In this document: positions 10,683 through 22,100 of the stretch, one piece after another | How the letters are laid out: every line of letters begins with the position of its first letter | Position numbering within the stretch: the first letter of the stretch is position 1 | From: Mycogone perniciosa | Lineage: Eukaryota > Ascomycota > Sordariomycetes > Hypocreales > Hypocreaceae | DNA length: 64,000 nucleotides | Direction of reading: 5' to 3' | Assembly: GCA_025331125.1 (NCBI GenBank) | Contig: JAOALB010000184.1 | Location: 28,461 to 92,460 of the forward strand | The notes under the pieces: model-generated | Told to the model about the DNA's origin: nothing | The model's input: only the letters and a program-made list of their open reading frames with translations | Database searches by the model: none | Made by a program: the position numbers and the translations under genes

Positions 10683-13199
10683 ATGCGGCTGTTCATCTCA
10701 CACCTGCTCTGCCTGCTCTTCGCGGCTTGTGCTCTCGCAGCCAAGCCTCTTGGAAAGGAAGTTTGTGTTGCTTCCTGTTATTATACCCTTCTCAAGATAA
10801 AATATGCCGCCTCAAATGCAACCGACCAGACTGCGTGTACACACCCTCAGCGCATAAAGTCCATATTCCTTTGTACGCGCCAGCACTGCCAGGAGGATGA
10901 TCTGGTCCCTGGACTCGGATGGCTGGGTACCAATTGCAAGGGCTCGAAGAAGTTGGTGAGCTTGGCTAAATACCATGAAGCCACTGACAATGCTACTGCC
11001 AAGTACATTTCCAGCCTTCCGACTGTCGATTCAGTGGATAAGGCGGTTGTTAAGGGCTTGGCTTTGCCTTCGGAGAAGTCCTGGTCTCTCATCTACCGAT
11101 CTGTGTTCAACTATGCCGATGTGTTAATATACCACAGCAACATTAGGTATTGATCCCCTTGGACATACGCTTTGATCTGCTATACTAATATCCATCACTC
11201 TAGATGGATTCAATATGGGTACTGGGGACTTGTGCTACTGGTTGGCATCGGCAACTATGCCATCTCATTTATTCCCCGAAAACGTTCGACTCAGTCTTCT
11301 GGAACCGCGGAGGGAAAGAAGCCAAATGGAGTCACGAAGCTCAAGGCATGGATGAACGGCAACCTCCTGATGGCACCGACCTTCTCCTACCATCATCATC
11401 AGCCGTTGGGTTGGTTTACTATTCCCCTAAGGCTCCAGTCCCTCGTCATCTTGGGCTATATCATCCTTCACATCGTCTTGCTTTCAGTGCATTATACAAT
11501 CATTGAGAACAGCTATTAGTACGTGCAATTGTTACATGTGACAACTTACGAACATCATACTAACATTTGTCTAAAATAGTTATAAAACTATCACGGGCCA
11601 GACACTCCGAATATTCTCTGATCGATTAGGAATCCTTATGTCAGCCTCCATGCCATGGATCTTTGTATTTGGAGGAAGAAATAATATCCTGGCTTACGTG
11701 ACTGGATGGAGTTACCGAACTTTTAATCTCTTCCACCGCTGGGTTTCCATCGTCTTGGTAGTGGAAGGCATCATCCATGGCGTCTCATTTTCAGCATACT
11801 ACGTCAATGGTACATTATACTCCCTTCTGCTTGGTGTACTACACACAATGCTTACCCAGGTCTATAGAACAAGGCTGGGACGGCTATCGGAACGAATTAG
11901 CCAACGACGAAACCTTCCTGTACGGACTTATAGTAAGTTACAATTCCATTACCCAAGATTACGTTTTACTAACAGAAAGGTAGATGGTCATAGCAACAAG
12001 CTTAGCAGTTGCTCTTGCTCTCGGCCCTGTGCGAAAACATATCTATGAGTTTTTCAAGGCCACACATATTATCCTGGCAGCTATTTTTCTTGCCGCTCTT
12101 TACGAGTATGTTCCTCCACCAAATCAGACCTCTCTTCTAGCACCATTGCCCATCATACATTGAGAATCTGTAACTAAGCTTTTTTTTCAGGCATGTCAAG
12201 GACCAGTTTTCGGGCATGTACATGGTTTGGGCATATGCCAGCATCGGAATTTGGGGTGGTGACTACGTTTTGCGACTACTTCGTCTTGTCCTCATGAACT
12301 ACAAGTCGTTTGTTGGCAAGGAAACCCTGGCACTAGCCAGCTTCAGCGAGGAAACTGGAATGATACGATTGCAGGTGCATCCGTCCATGATTTCTGCCCA
12401 TCAAACCCCTGGAACATACTACTTCCTCTACTTCCCTAGCTGGCGATTCTGGGAGACCCATCCTTTCACCTTGGCTGGAAGGTCCGTGGATGACATTTCG
12501 CCTTGCCCAAGTGACCAGGAGACTAGCACGGAAAGCAAAACACCCTCAGTAGGAAGCGCTGAATTGACTACCAACCAAGGCAAGCCTTACCTGACATTTA
12601 TGATCCGACCCAGAGATGGAATGACCCGAAGACTGCGAGATAAATTGAAGGGCTCATCCGGACAGCAACGGATTCGGGTTCTGCTTGAGGGTCCATACGG
12701 CTCACCCGCTCTTCTTAACCATTTCGACAATATTCTCTTCATTGCTGGTGGCAGTGGTATCACAGCTGTGCTGCCCTACCTGCGCAGGTTCTGTGAGGAA
12801 CAATCCAACTCTAGCTCCACTCCTAACATCCAGCTGGCTTGGATTGCGCGAGAAAAGGGCTTTGTTCAGGATGTTCTGGCCAACGACCTAAGAAAAACCG
12901 AAGCCGCTGGCTTGGCGACGACGAAGCTCAACATGGAATTCTTTCTCACACCAGACGAGCCTACCTCAATATCAAAAACTGAGGAGGCAGGCAATGGGGC
13001 AAGCGATACCAGGTTCAAGCGAGGAAGACCAGAAATCAGCACCCTTGTGGATGACTTCGTGTCTCGAAGGACCGGACGGACAGCCGTTTTCGTTTGTGGC
13101 CCGGCAGAACTGGCAGACAAGACACGTTTGGCTGTGATCAAACATGCGAAGAAGGGCGAAGGAGACGTTGAGTTATTTGAGGAAATGTTTTGCTGGTAA
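10683..13199 (+). CDS. Ferric reductase, FRE/NOX family (6 exons)
   Basis: Exons 10683-11146, 11204-11518, 11580-11809, 11868-11932, 11984-12105 and 12191-13199 join in frame to 734 residues. Introns of 51-85 nt carry GT..CTAA(C/T)..AG signals. A signal peptide (LLCLLFAACALAA) precedes a Cys-rich luminal segment. The transmembrane haem domain follows (FHRWVSIVLVVEGIIHG; HIILAAIFLAALYEH), then the FAD-binding HPFTLAG at about 489, the NADPH-binding GGSGIT at about 585, VCGP near 701, and the typical C-terminal EEMFCW. The enzyme moves electrons from cytosolic NADPH through FAD and two haems to Fe(III) or Cu(II) outside the plasma membrane, feeding reductive iron uptake. No ferroxidase or permease neighbour is present. 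An alternative 3' splice site at 11859 is ruled out because it gives an immediate stop. Confidence 0.92.
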
Positions 13200-13538
13200 A
13201 TGACGAAACGATAAAAGAGCTAATGCCATAGATAGAGCTAGGCTCGGCTCAAATGTTAGTATAAATAAACAATTTTAAAGAAGATGCAATTGAGTGAATG
13301 TTGTATGGCCTATTGTCCAACTTCACATATGTGTTGTGTATATTCCTTCCAATGCTACAGCTAACCCTGATTGCTATAAGTTACCCATGTTACGACAGAT
13401 GACTCGATTGCCTTGACGGCTGCGCTGGGTCGACGGTTGGGATTATTTTCAGCTCAAATGCAGTATCGCTTGTTTGCTGAAGAGATTCTTATTCTCATAA
13501 AATATGCCTAGAAGATAGGATCAGGTATGTCCTATCCA
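13200..13538. other. Convergent intergenic spacer
   Basis: A 339-bp spacer between the 3' ends of the ferric reductase and the ankyrin-subtilase gene. It is AT-rich with polyadenylation-like AATAAA-type sequence near 13262. Nothing else was seen. Confidence 0.5.
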
Positions 13539-16500
13539 TCAAAGCTTTCTACACAGCATAGTTCCCACATCGGCAATCAGTTCAATCCATCTCTCCTGGT
13601 CAAGCCGATCCTTCTCCTCCACTTTCTTACCAAACACCTCCCATACCTCAATGAACTTGTAATTACTGGCCTCTGTTGTCCCGATATCCTTGAATGCCCT
13701 AATCATGTTTTCATGCTTCTTGAGGGCTTGGAAATCGCGTCGCGCCTTTTGTTTCTCCTGGTCGGTAGCCAGCAACATCCGGACCTGCACGCAGTAGAGA
13801 ATCAGACCTGCTAGACCTGCAGCTAGGGCCGTTGAGACAGAGGAGCCGGTCACTTCCTTAACATCTGTGATGCTGCTTGTTGGTCCGTTATCCAATTCGA
13901 CTCGGGTGCCGGGGAATGTGAAGTTGATGTTGCTGAGACTGCCAACCCAATCATCAGCGGCACCTGATGCCTTGGCTGCACCGATGGTGAAAATCTTGGA
14001 TGTTGCCTTGGCCGGGTATGTTGCGTTTTGCTTTGCTCCTTTGTCGCTAGCTGAGCAAAACATGAGGATGTCGGCGTTGGCAGCTTCAATAATCGCGCCC
14101 TCGAGGCACCGTCTCTCCTCCTCATCCTCTGGTGGATCGATAGTCCAGGACATGGAGATAATGTGAGCTTTCTTTCTCACTGCTGCGCGAATAGCCTGCA
14201 ACTGCCGTGTCAGATAGCACTTCTTAGGGAGGGGCAAACAAATTCGTGACATACCTGTGCAGCGCTTTTGGCAGTGATTTGCCGACCGGAATCCTCTGAA
14301 GGATGATCTTCCAGCCTCAAGACATAGAACTGTGCCCGAGGGCATAGGAGATGAATCTGTCTCGCCATGACGGTTCCATGTCCAGTGCTGGAGACATAAT
14401 ACGGAGCGTTCAAGTTATGTTCCTCATCACGGGTGCAGAATGTTCGTCCGCCAATGAAGGTGTACTCGAGGTCCTTGACATCCACACCATCATCGATGAG
14501 AGCGATCTTGATAGGCTCGTCAATTCTCTCGTCAATCTTTTGGCCATCGTAGTATCTTTCGGCGTCAAAGAGCAGCTTTCGGAACTCCTTCATGCACTGA
14601 ATCCACTCGTGCTTGGTAGAGTGCTCGCCCTGGTCTCCGTCGGCGTGGGCGGCATTGATATCCGCCAGTTCTCGCTGGATGAGTGGTCCTTCTTTATAAA
14701 TGGTAACTTCGGGGTATAGCTTTTTCATGCGGTCATAAAACTCGTCGACATATTGCTGCGTGCGGGCTCTTGATTCGAGGCCCTACCACAAACAAACCCC
14801 GAGTTAAATCTTCCTCATCTCATTGTGACAAGGTCACCACATCAGACAGAGGTGAGCACATACCTGTTGAACATGAAGGTAAACTGTCCTCAGTTCCCTC
14901 AATCTCTTTAAACCCCCTTCTTCACTCCAACCCCGAAGCACGGCATTATTCCCGCTCCAATACAAGTGCACTTCGCGCACCTTGGACGCAACCCTATAAA
15001 TCACCTCGGAGCAGATATCAGGCTTCTTCCAATCCCAGATCTCAACATCCATTAGCTTTAGTGCGTCTTCAATAGCTTCATCGCTATGTCCTGGCGTGGC
15101 AGAGTCATCAATGATGACCTTTAGAATTGTTTTCACACCCTTCTTGCGCAAGCGGTCGAAAATGTAACACAGGTCGCGTCGGCCATCACCGTCTGGTCTA
15201 GTGGAACGCGTGCCACCAGTCCGGGACCGTTTGGTGTTTGCAGCGTTCATATTCACCTCGACGCTGAGTCTCGGGATGGCGACATACTGAAGAGTATCCT
15301 CAAACTTGAGCTTTGACAAAAGATTCTCTAATCCGCTTTGCGTTATGTTTCCATGTCCAGATAAGTCAAAGTACAGCTCCAAGTCTGTACGTGGTTAGCA
15401 TTCAATCCCGGTATGCGCCTGTAACAGCGATGCGCCAATGTCAACATCCTTACCTGATGTCGTGTGACGACCATACAAGATTTCCATGGCAGTATTGTAG
15501 GTCCGAGAGCGTAGGTAGTGTTGCTTGAGAAACCGCTCCACACCTTTGACTGTGGCCTCATCAACCCTGGAGGATGAGGACTTGTGGCCACTATCACTGG
15601 CCGCTTTTTCGATGTCACCCTTGATGGCTAGCTCCGATTGACGTGTTGCCTTCTTTCCTTCATCTGAACGGCCCTGAACAGCCAATGATTCAGATACCAC
15701 TGGAGAATTGAGGCCTGCTGGCTGCTGTGCTGGACCTCCTCCATATTTGTTACGGGGGTCTAAATGGGGAACTGCCCGCTTGTCAGGACGGCTTACCCCG
15801 TCCGGAGTGTGAATAGAGGGCATAGAAGGTTTGGAAGGTCTGCCTCCTTTCTGTCCCGGGCCATCGGTATCACCTGGGTTGAGGCGGCTGCGACCGCTGC
15901 CCTTTTCACGTTCCCTTTCCTCTTTGGCCTTCTTCTCCTTCTCCTTTGCTTCCGCCTTTCTGACGCTCTCTTTGTGATGGAGGTATGGCGAAAGACCAGC
16001 GTTGTTGAAGTCACCGCCAGTTTGTATGGCCTGATCGCTTTTGGCGACAATACGCTCGACAATGGATAGGTGATCCTGTTTACACTTTTTATACTCAACG
16101 GCAAGATGAAGCGGCGTATTTCCATCGCCATCCTTGGCTGCTAGCGTGGAGGGATCTGCTCTCTCGATGAGAAGGTCAAGGAATTTGACCCTCTTGTCAA
16201 TTCCAATATGCAGACAATTCATTCTGTCCACACTGGGGATGGCAAGAATGGTGTTGATGCTCGCGTGGGCATCGCACATCCACTGCACCATCCTCTCCCT
16301 TTTGGCCTCAACGGCGAGGAACAGTGGTGTGTGGCCGGACCGGTCCTGCATTTTGAGAAGATTATCTGGATGTTGGACCAGAAACTTGATGAGCGGCTCC
16401 ATCTTACTATCCAGCTTTGGCAGAGCCTTCTTATCCATGGCAGCCATGATGTGCAATACAGTCGGCTGGCGCGGATCTCCCGTGTTGGAGGCCAGATAAT

Positions 16501-16750
16501 CGCCATCGGCTGCCTTGAAGGACGCATATTGGTCCTTGCGCGTAAAATCTCTTGTTCCCTCCTGAATCCCCCTGAGGATTTTATCAAGAAGGCTCTTGAC
16601 TGAGATCTTGCTTTGGCGGTCATCGTATTCTCCTTCCTCCTCACTTTCAGACTCATCACTTGAGTCATCAGCCTTGACGGAGTCTGCTACATCCTGCTCA
16701 GTCTCTACCCCTAAATGCTGGTCCTGGTCATCGTCAGCTTGATCACTCAT
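13539..16750 (-). CDS. Ankyrin-repeat protein with C-terminal subtilase domain
   Basis: Four exons on the minus strand (16750-15454, 15384-14864, 14782-14255, 14195-13539) join in frame to 1000 residues; introns of 59-81 nt carry GTAAGG or GTATGT donors. The N-terminus is acidic and Ser-rich. Ankyrin repeats span about 90-260 (SGHTPLFLAVEAKRERMVQW; DGNTPLHLAVEYKK), followed by a charged Lys/Glu linker and a conserved middle domain without a name (LELYFDLSGHGNITQ). The C-terminal peptidase S8 domain has the catalytic triad intact: Asp703 in ALIDDGVD, His741 in STGHGT and Ser901 in TGSSVSTALAAG. The usual oxyanion Asn region reads CSASDKGA, a departure from typical subtilases. There is no signal peptide, so this is an intracellular protease, unlike secreted subtilisins. 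It is divergent from the beta-rich gene at 17656 and close to an NLR-like gene. In Podospora an intracellular subtilase (HET-Q2) activates a cell-death protein; a like role here is inference. Confidence 0.85.
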
Positions 16751-17655
16751 GGCGAAGGCTTAACTGCATGCGTATTCAGAACACTGAAACAAATGTTGAG
16801 AAATCGACTGAGGTGTGGCAAACACAATTGATAGCAAATGGCGTATGGAGAGGCTGGCCCCAGAATATGGGGAGGGCAGTGGTAATAGTCTACAGTAATA
16901 ATAGTCATGCATAATAACAGTACGAAGTAGCAATCCATAGCAATACTAGTCATTTATACATATTAGTTATTAATAGGATTAATGCATGAGGATTATGTAT
17001 TTGACTATACCTTTATTAAACTAGTTAAGTATGATTTAAATGATAATTTTACAATTTTTATAGCTTTTTCTTTAAAATGTAAACTGAAAGCTCCCTCTAT
17101 TTTGCAGCCCCCTGTTTTAGCAATCATCACGCGCTTGGCATTTGAGCGCTCGCTTAGAGCCATCGGTCGTATTCGGCGAGTAGTAACCAATAATGACTTC
17201 GACTGACCCCTGGCAGGGTCCCACCGTCTGATGAATCCTTCGAGAATTGCTTCAAGTACTTCGAAGTCAGTCCTCTGTACTCCGTACTTGGTACTGTGTT
17301 TGTCGACTGGTTTCCTCCTACGCGCCATGTCCTACAAACTTGCGCACTGTGGTCTCGGTCCGTTCCATGCGGAATTATGAGCTCTTGTGATACTACCCTA
17401 ATGGGGGCATAAATGATGTTACAAGAGGCTGACCAATCTTCTCCCTCTCCCGCCCTCCTTTGGTCCCAAGACGTGACAATGTGGATAGCGAAGCAATGGG
17501 CAGTGTTTCATTCACACGACGATAGTCACCATGGGAGCGAAGTTATTTAGGATGTGGCTATGCACTGGAGAAGACAAAAGCCCGTCAATACCACCCCTTG
17601 ACATCGTCTAGCAATCAGCTTACCCCCAGTCAACAATCACAAGTGTGTCGCCACG
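16751..17655. promoter_or_regulatory. Shared intergenic region of a divergent gene pair
   Basis: 905 bp separate the start codons of the ankyrin-subtilase gene (minus) and the beta-rich protein gene (plus). The middle (about 16900-17100) is AT-rich. A minus-strand 107-codon frame at 17005-17328 has no recognised motif. GTACTCCGTAC lies at 17277-17287. A common regulatory region is plausible from the geometry only. Confidence 0.45.
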
Positions 17656-18600
17656 ATGGACCCGGATAAGATGAACGAAAACAACAACGAGAACGGCTAC
17701 GACGAAATCAATGATGATTCGGATGTCAAGTCTCTTCACTTTGACTCAGACTCAGACTTGGAGGACACGTCTGTGAGCATCGGACTGGACAAGACGGGAG
17801 AGCGCGGCAGCGGCTACCATACGCGCAACGATCCCTCAGCGCCATTGCAACGTGGAACAGTCACTGAGCGTCGAGGCATTATTGAAGTCCGATGCAAGTC
17901 TCGCGAGGTTATTCATGGTGTTTTGTCGCCCGACACCGATGAGAACGCGACCCTTCTGATCTATGATTTGTACTTGGACACAACTCGAAAATCTCGACGC
18001 ATTCTCTCTGCCACACTCGAGTTCGAGTTCAGCAGCTCCGCACCTGGAACTCCCGCACCCCAAGTCCAGGCCATTGCTCCAGCGGGCAGGGTGACGCTGC
18101 TCCCCTCAACCCAGGAGGAGTCGATGACTCGCGGAGCCGAAGCCACGGCTGGCGGGGGCCAATTTGGCGTCAATGTAGGCGGAACTGTCAAGTGGGAAAA
18201 GACGGTGACTCGCACAACCAGCGACGATGCCAGAGTGACCGGCCACATCTTCAGTGATGATTACGGAAAAGGAGTAGGGGCGAGTTGGGTTCTGCACGAG
18301 AACAAGACCATCAAATCAGGTGTGCCAAGCTTCCTTCGTTGCGCCATCCTGCTGAACCGTGGATACGACGACAACAACTTCCAGTGCAGGGTGAAGATCA
18401 AGGCGGAGGCGGACTGGAAATCGGAGATGGGCCGGCTGTTTGGCGCGACGCCTCCGGATGATCCAGTGCTCTTTGATCCCACCTTGCCGCCTACAAACAA
18501 GCTGCGCAAGTCTGGATATGACACGGAGAATCTTGGCGCAATCGAGCTGGAGGACTTTGTTGACATTGTATTCCAAAAAGCCCTCAAAATGCCGAATTAG
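17656..18600 (+). CDS. Beta-rich protein of unknown family, partner candidate of the subtilase
   Basis: An intron-free 314-residue frame starting at the first ATG after a CA-rich leader (CAACAATCACAAG). Residues 1-60 are acidic and probably disordered (DSDSDLED). From about 75 onward hydrophobic and polar residues alternate as in an all-beta protein, with a conserved-looking core: GVNVGGTVKWEKTVTR, GASWVLHENKTIKSG and VPSFLRCAILLNRG. There is no signal peptide, transmembrane helix or catalytic motif. I recall similar sequences as lineage-specific hypothetical proteins of ascomycetes, often near NLR genes, but cannot name a Pfam family. The divergent pairing with an intracellular protease and an NLR-like gene downstream suggests it could be a substrate or effector of that protease. 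It does not resemble the gasdermin-like HET-Q1/RCD-1 sequences as I know them. Confidence 0.75.
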   Translation: MDPDKMNENNNENGYDEINDDSDVKSLHFDSDSDLEDTSVSIGLDKTGERGSGYHTRNDPSAPLQRGTVTERRGIIEVRCKSREVIHGVLSPDTDENATLLIYDLYLDTTRKSRRILSATLEFEFSSSAPGTPAPQVQAIAPAGRVTLLPSTQEESMTRGAEATAGGGQFGVNVGGTVKWEKTVTRTTSDDARVTGHIFSDDYGKGVGASWVLHENKTIKSGVPSFLRCAILLNRGYDDNNFQCRVKIKAEADWKSEMGRLFGATPPDDPVLFDPTLPPTNKLRKSGYDTENLGAIELEDFVDIVFQKALKMPN

Positions 18601-19196
18601 TCTTGGGTCTGCAAGGGCCGCATTCGCGTAATATCTCAGATGGAATCCTCAGCATAGCCTAGTGGAGAAGTCGCTTGACAACGGAGAGATGGTATTAAAT
18701 AGTACTCCGTACTCCGTATTAGTGCTACTACTAATAGTCCAGACTGTTACTATACTATAACAATGAAGACCAACAGCCCTATGGGTATCTGCCGAGAAAC
18801 CCGAAAATGAGTGTTGGACGGGGTACTTGCGGATACCTACAAGACACAAAAGAGCCCCCTTGTCTCCATTATCCCCTCTTTCAAGCCTCGTTCACGCCCT
18901 TCTTGACGCCCTTCAATCCCACTCAGCTCTATAAGCCACGCTCAGGTGCTCTGTTAGGCTGCATTAGTGTCGGCAGCTTGGATTACCAACATCCGTTCAG
19001 ACGTTACAGCATTGAAGGATTTGTGGAGTATCCATCAGCCTGCGTTTCGACATATTTCGCTTCAAATACGAAGTATTTTGTACACCGTATGAATACATGA
19101 AGATGCTATGCAATACCCCGCAAGTATATCACACCCGCAGCAATGGCTTCCCTTGCCCTGGCAGTCACTCTCTAAACTGTTAACATTGGGGAAAAT
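18601..19196. other. Intergenic region upstream of NLR-like gene
   Basis: 596 bp. AGTACTCCGTACTCCGTATT lies at 18701-18720. The part before 19197 is CT-rich and promoter-like. No gene seen. Confidence 0.5.
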
Positions 19197-22100
19197 ATGT
19201 CAGACTCAGGCTCATCGTCAGCCTCCTCAGCTACAGACTCGCCGCGGGGTGGCTCCCCGGAACCACTGTCACTGCCGGCTTCAGAAACAGAGCCTGGCCC
19301 TGCGGATGAAGGACAAGTGATCTCAGAGACAGACCAACCTACGGATGCAGAGCCCAACGTCCCGATCCCGGAGCCGGAGCCGGAGCCGGAAGCACATCCA
19401 GATGCCAAACCACTGCATATTACATGGAAGGGTGTCCTTCCCGAACCCTCGGAGGGGGAGACTCCACCTCCGCCTTCTATAGCTGTAGAGTGAGTGTTGA
19501 GTTGACAGATCCTCACCTATAAGTAGAAAAAAAGATTTCTGACATATAATCATGAACCTAGCTTGGTCGTTGTTCATGGGGTCTACGGAAACTGGGAAGA
19601 TGAGGCACAAGCAGGACCTGGCTCAGGAGGCAGCGAATGGGTAACTGGGTATGCTGAGTCGCTGAACTCCGAATCCAGAATCCTCCGCTTTGAGTATGAC
19701 GCTCTTCAGCTGTTTTCTGGTCATCGAAGTCGTGAGGCTATCCGAAGCTGTGCCCTGAAGCTCCTTCGGGCGCTGTCGGCTGTGAGGCAAAATGAAACCA
19801 AGGTGTGTGAGCCCAAAGTGTCCGCGCCATCCCATAAATCACTGTCGCGCTTTGACTGACTGCGCTCTCTAGAAACGATTAATCATGTTTGTTGCTCATG
19901 ATATTGGAGGTATTATAGTCAAAGATGTGCGTTTTTTTAATAAATTCCATCTGCCCTACCTCTACTTGTTGAAGCGGCAGACTAACATCTGTCCCAGGCT
20001 TTGGCGGTAGCGGCGCTTGATACAGCATCCTGGCAAGAGCTCTTTGAGATGAGTCGGATTTTGGTATGTATTTGTCGTTCCCAATATAGAAATATGCCAC
20101 ATCTAACATGCCAAAGCTCTTTACTGGTTGCCCTCATCGAAGTGCCAACAGTCTTGATATGGAAGAAACACTTTGTCGTTTCCTTTACGCCGACTACGAT
20201 TCAGGCATTGCCGCAGTTCGTCCCTCGGCATCGTCGATTGCCGGGCTTGCAACAGCCGTCGTCGAAATCAACGGCTTATTCGTCGAGTCTAAAGTCCCCC
20301 TTCGCAGCAAGATCATCAGCATCTACAGTAGGCCGGACTGCGCCCAGAGTATCAATCAGGCAAGATATGACACGAGACTGTGGTTCCCCTAAGCCAATTC
20401 TAACATTGAGATCAAGGTTTTTGACAGCTATAGTGGGACGCTTGGAATCCCCTTGGAAAAGCGATTCTCAGAGTTAACTATCGGGGATAACCATTTTAGT
20501 GTTCTCGATTATCTCGGCAAGTTGGCGAACGGTATGTTTGTTCCAGATGATCTGAAATGACAACAAAGCATAAACTAATATCTTCTCATAGATCTGAATA
20601 TCACTGTGGAGGCGAAGCAGCACAGATTCGAGCGAAAGCTCCTGTCTCTGGCGTCCCCCATTCACCCTTTCCAGACGGCACAGTCAGATAACCCCCTCGC
20701 CGAATCTGACCAATACAAGGCTTGGCTTGACCACTCGGGCGCCCAAATGCTTTATATCCATGGCACACACAGGGTTCGCGAAGCATCTGAGCAGGTATTT
20801 TATGCCGTCAATGATCATGCCGAAAATCGGGGCAGTCGCGCATCTGTGCTCTACTTCTCGTTCGATAGATGGGACGTGAGGTGCGACTCCATCAGAGACA
20901 TGCTTTCCACATTCCTGGCGCAAATAATCTGCCAGACCCCAAGCTTGTCAGAATGGATCGAGGCACTCTATACCCGCCTTGATCACGAGCGCGGCTGGAC
21001 AGAGGCGGATCTCGTTTATTGGTTTGAGCGGTTCAGGTATGCCCTAAACGGCGACAGCGTCATGTGTGTCATCAACTACTTTGACGAGTGCACCAAGGGT
21101 TCTCGCAAGTTATTCCTTGACACTTTTGCATACTTCTCTCAGGCCAGCGAAGGTCTATGGAAAGTCGTTGTTACTAGCCACAAGCCCGGCGCACTGTTGG
21201 AAGAACTCTCCGACACCTCATGTGTGATCCTAAACCTTGAGGAATCGGGCCTGGAAACACAATATGCTGCCGATTTTGAGAAGGACATGACACGCTTACT
21301 GAAGCTTCGACCGGAGCTCCTGGTACAGGACAGTTTGGTCCGCAAAGAACTACAAAGCGTCGACGGGCTTGAGCCTTTAGCTCAACATATTATCCACGAG
21401 CAAGCACGAGTGAGGCGCGAATGGCCTGATGAGACCTCAATACAAGAGCTTTTCGAGTCGTTGAAGCTTGTTCCTGACGCAACTCGGGAGGACGACTTTT
21501 TGGAACAGCTATTAGAATGGGTGCTGAGAAAGATTCCTGAACAGGAAACTCTTCGAAGAGTATTATCGTGGCTTCTCTACGCCGTACGGCCACTCACAAT
21601 ATGGGAACTTGCAACCGTTATTTATCTAGGATCAGAGCATGATAAAGGAGGCCATGCATCACCTAGCTCGCTGATACTAGAGGATCTAATCTCCAAGGTT
21701 CAAACATGGTTTGCTGGAATCATTGAGATAGACCAAAACGAGATCAAGGTTCGGCATCCACGCCTCAGAAATATACTGATGGGTAAGAGCACAGCAACGA
21801 GAGCACCTGGAGGGTCAAAATTCCTATGGGAAGAAGTAGAGATGACGGCTCATTTCGACATCGCCAATCTGTGTCTCGATTATCTCTCTCGACCTGGTGT
21901 GCTGGAACTCCTCGATAAGACGTTTCAAGTTGGAGATCCGGAAGCATTCGAAGCACCTATATTTGCTGATCGAGAAACCCTTTGTGCGTACGCCGTTCAA
22001 GCATGGATGCATCACTCGTCGCTTGGCTCACCAACTGCCGAGTTGACAAAACTGCTACCCCAAGAAGGAAGTTCTGATTTAGCACACAGCTGGGCCAGAG

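Noticed and set aside
17005..17328. 107-codon minus-strand basic frame in the divergent promoter
   Set aside because: It ends in AT-rich DNA, has no recognisable motif or splice partner, and lies between two well-defined promoters.
17656..18600. Fungal gasdermin-like (HET-Q1/RCD-1) identity for the beta-rich protein
   Set aside because: The motifs and order of segments do not match the gasdermin-like sequences I know; only the genomic layout is similar.
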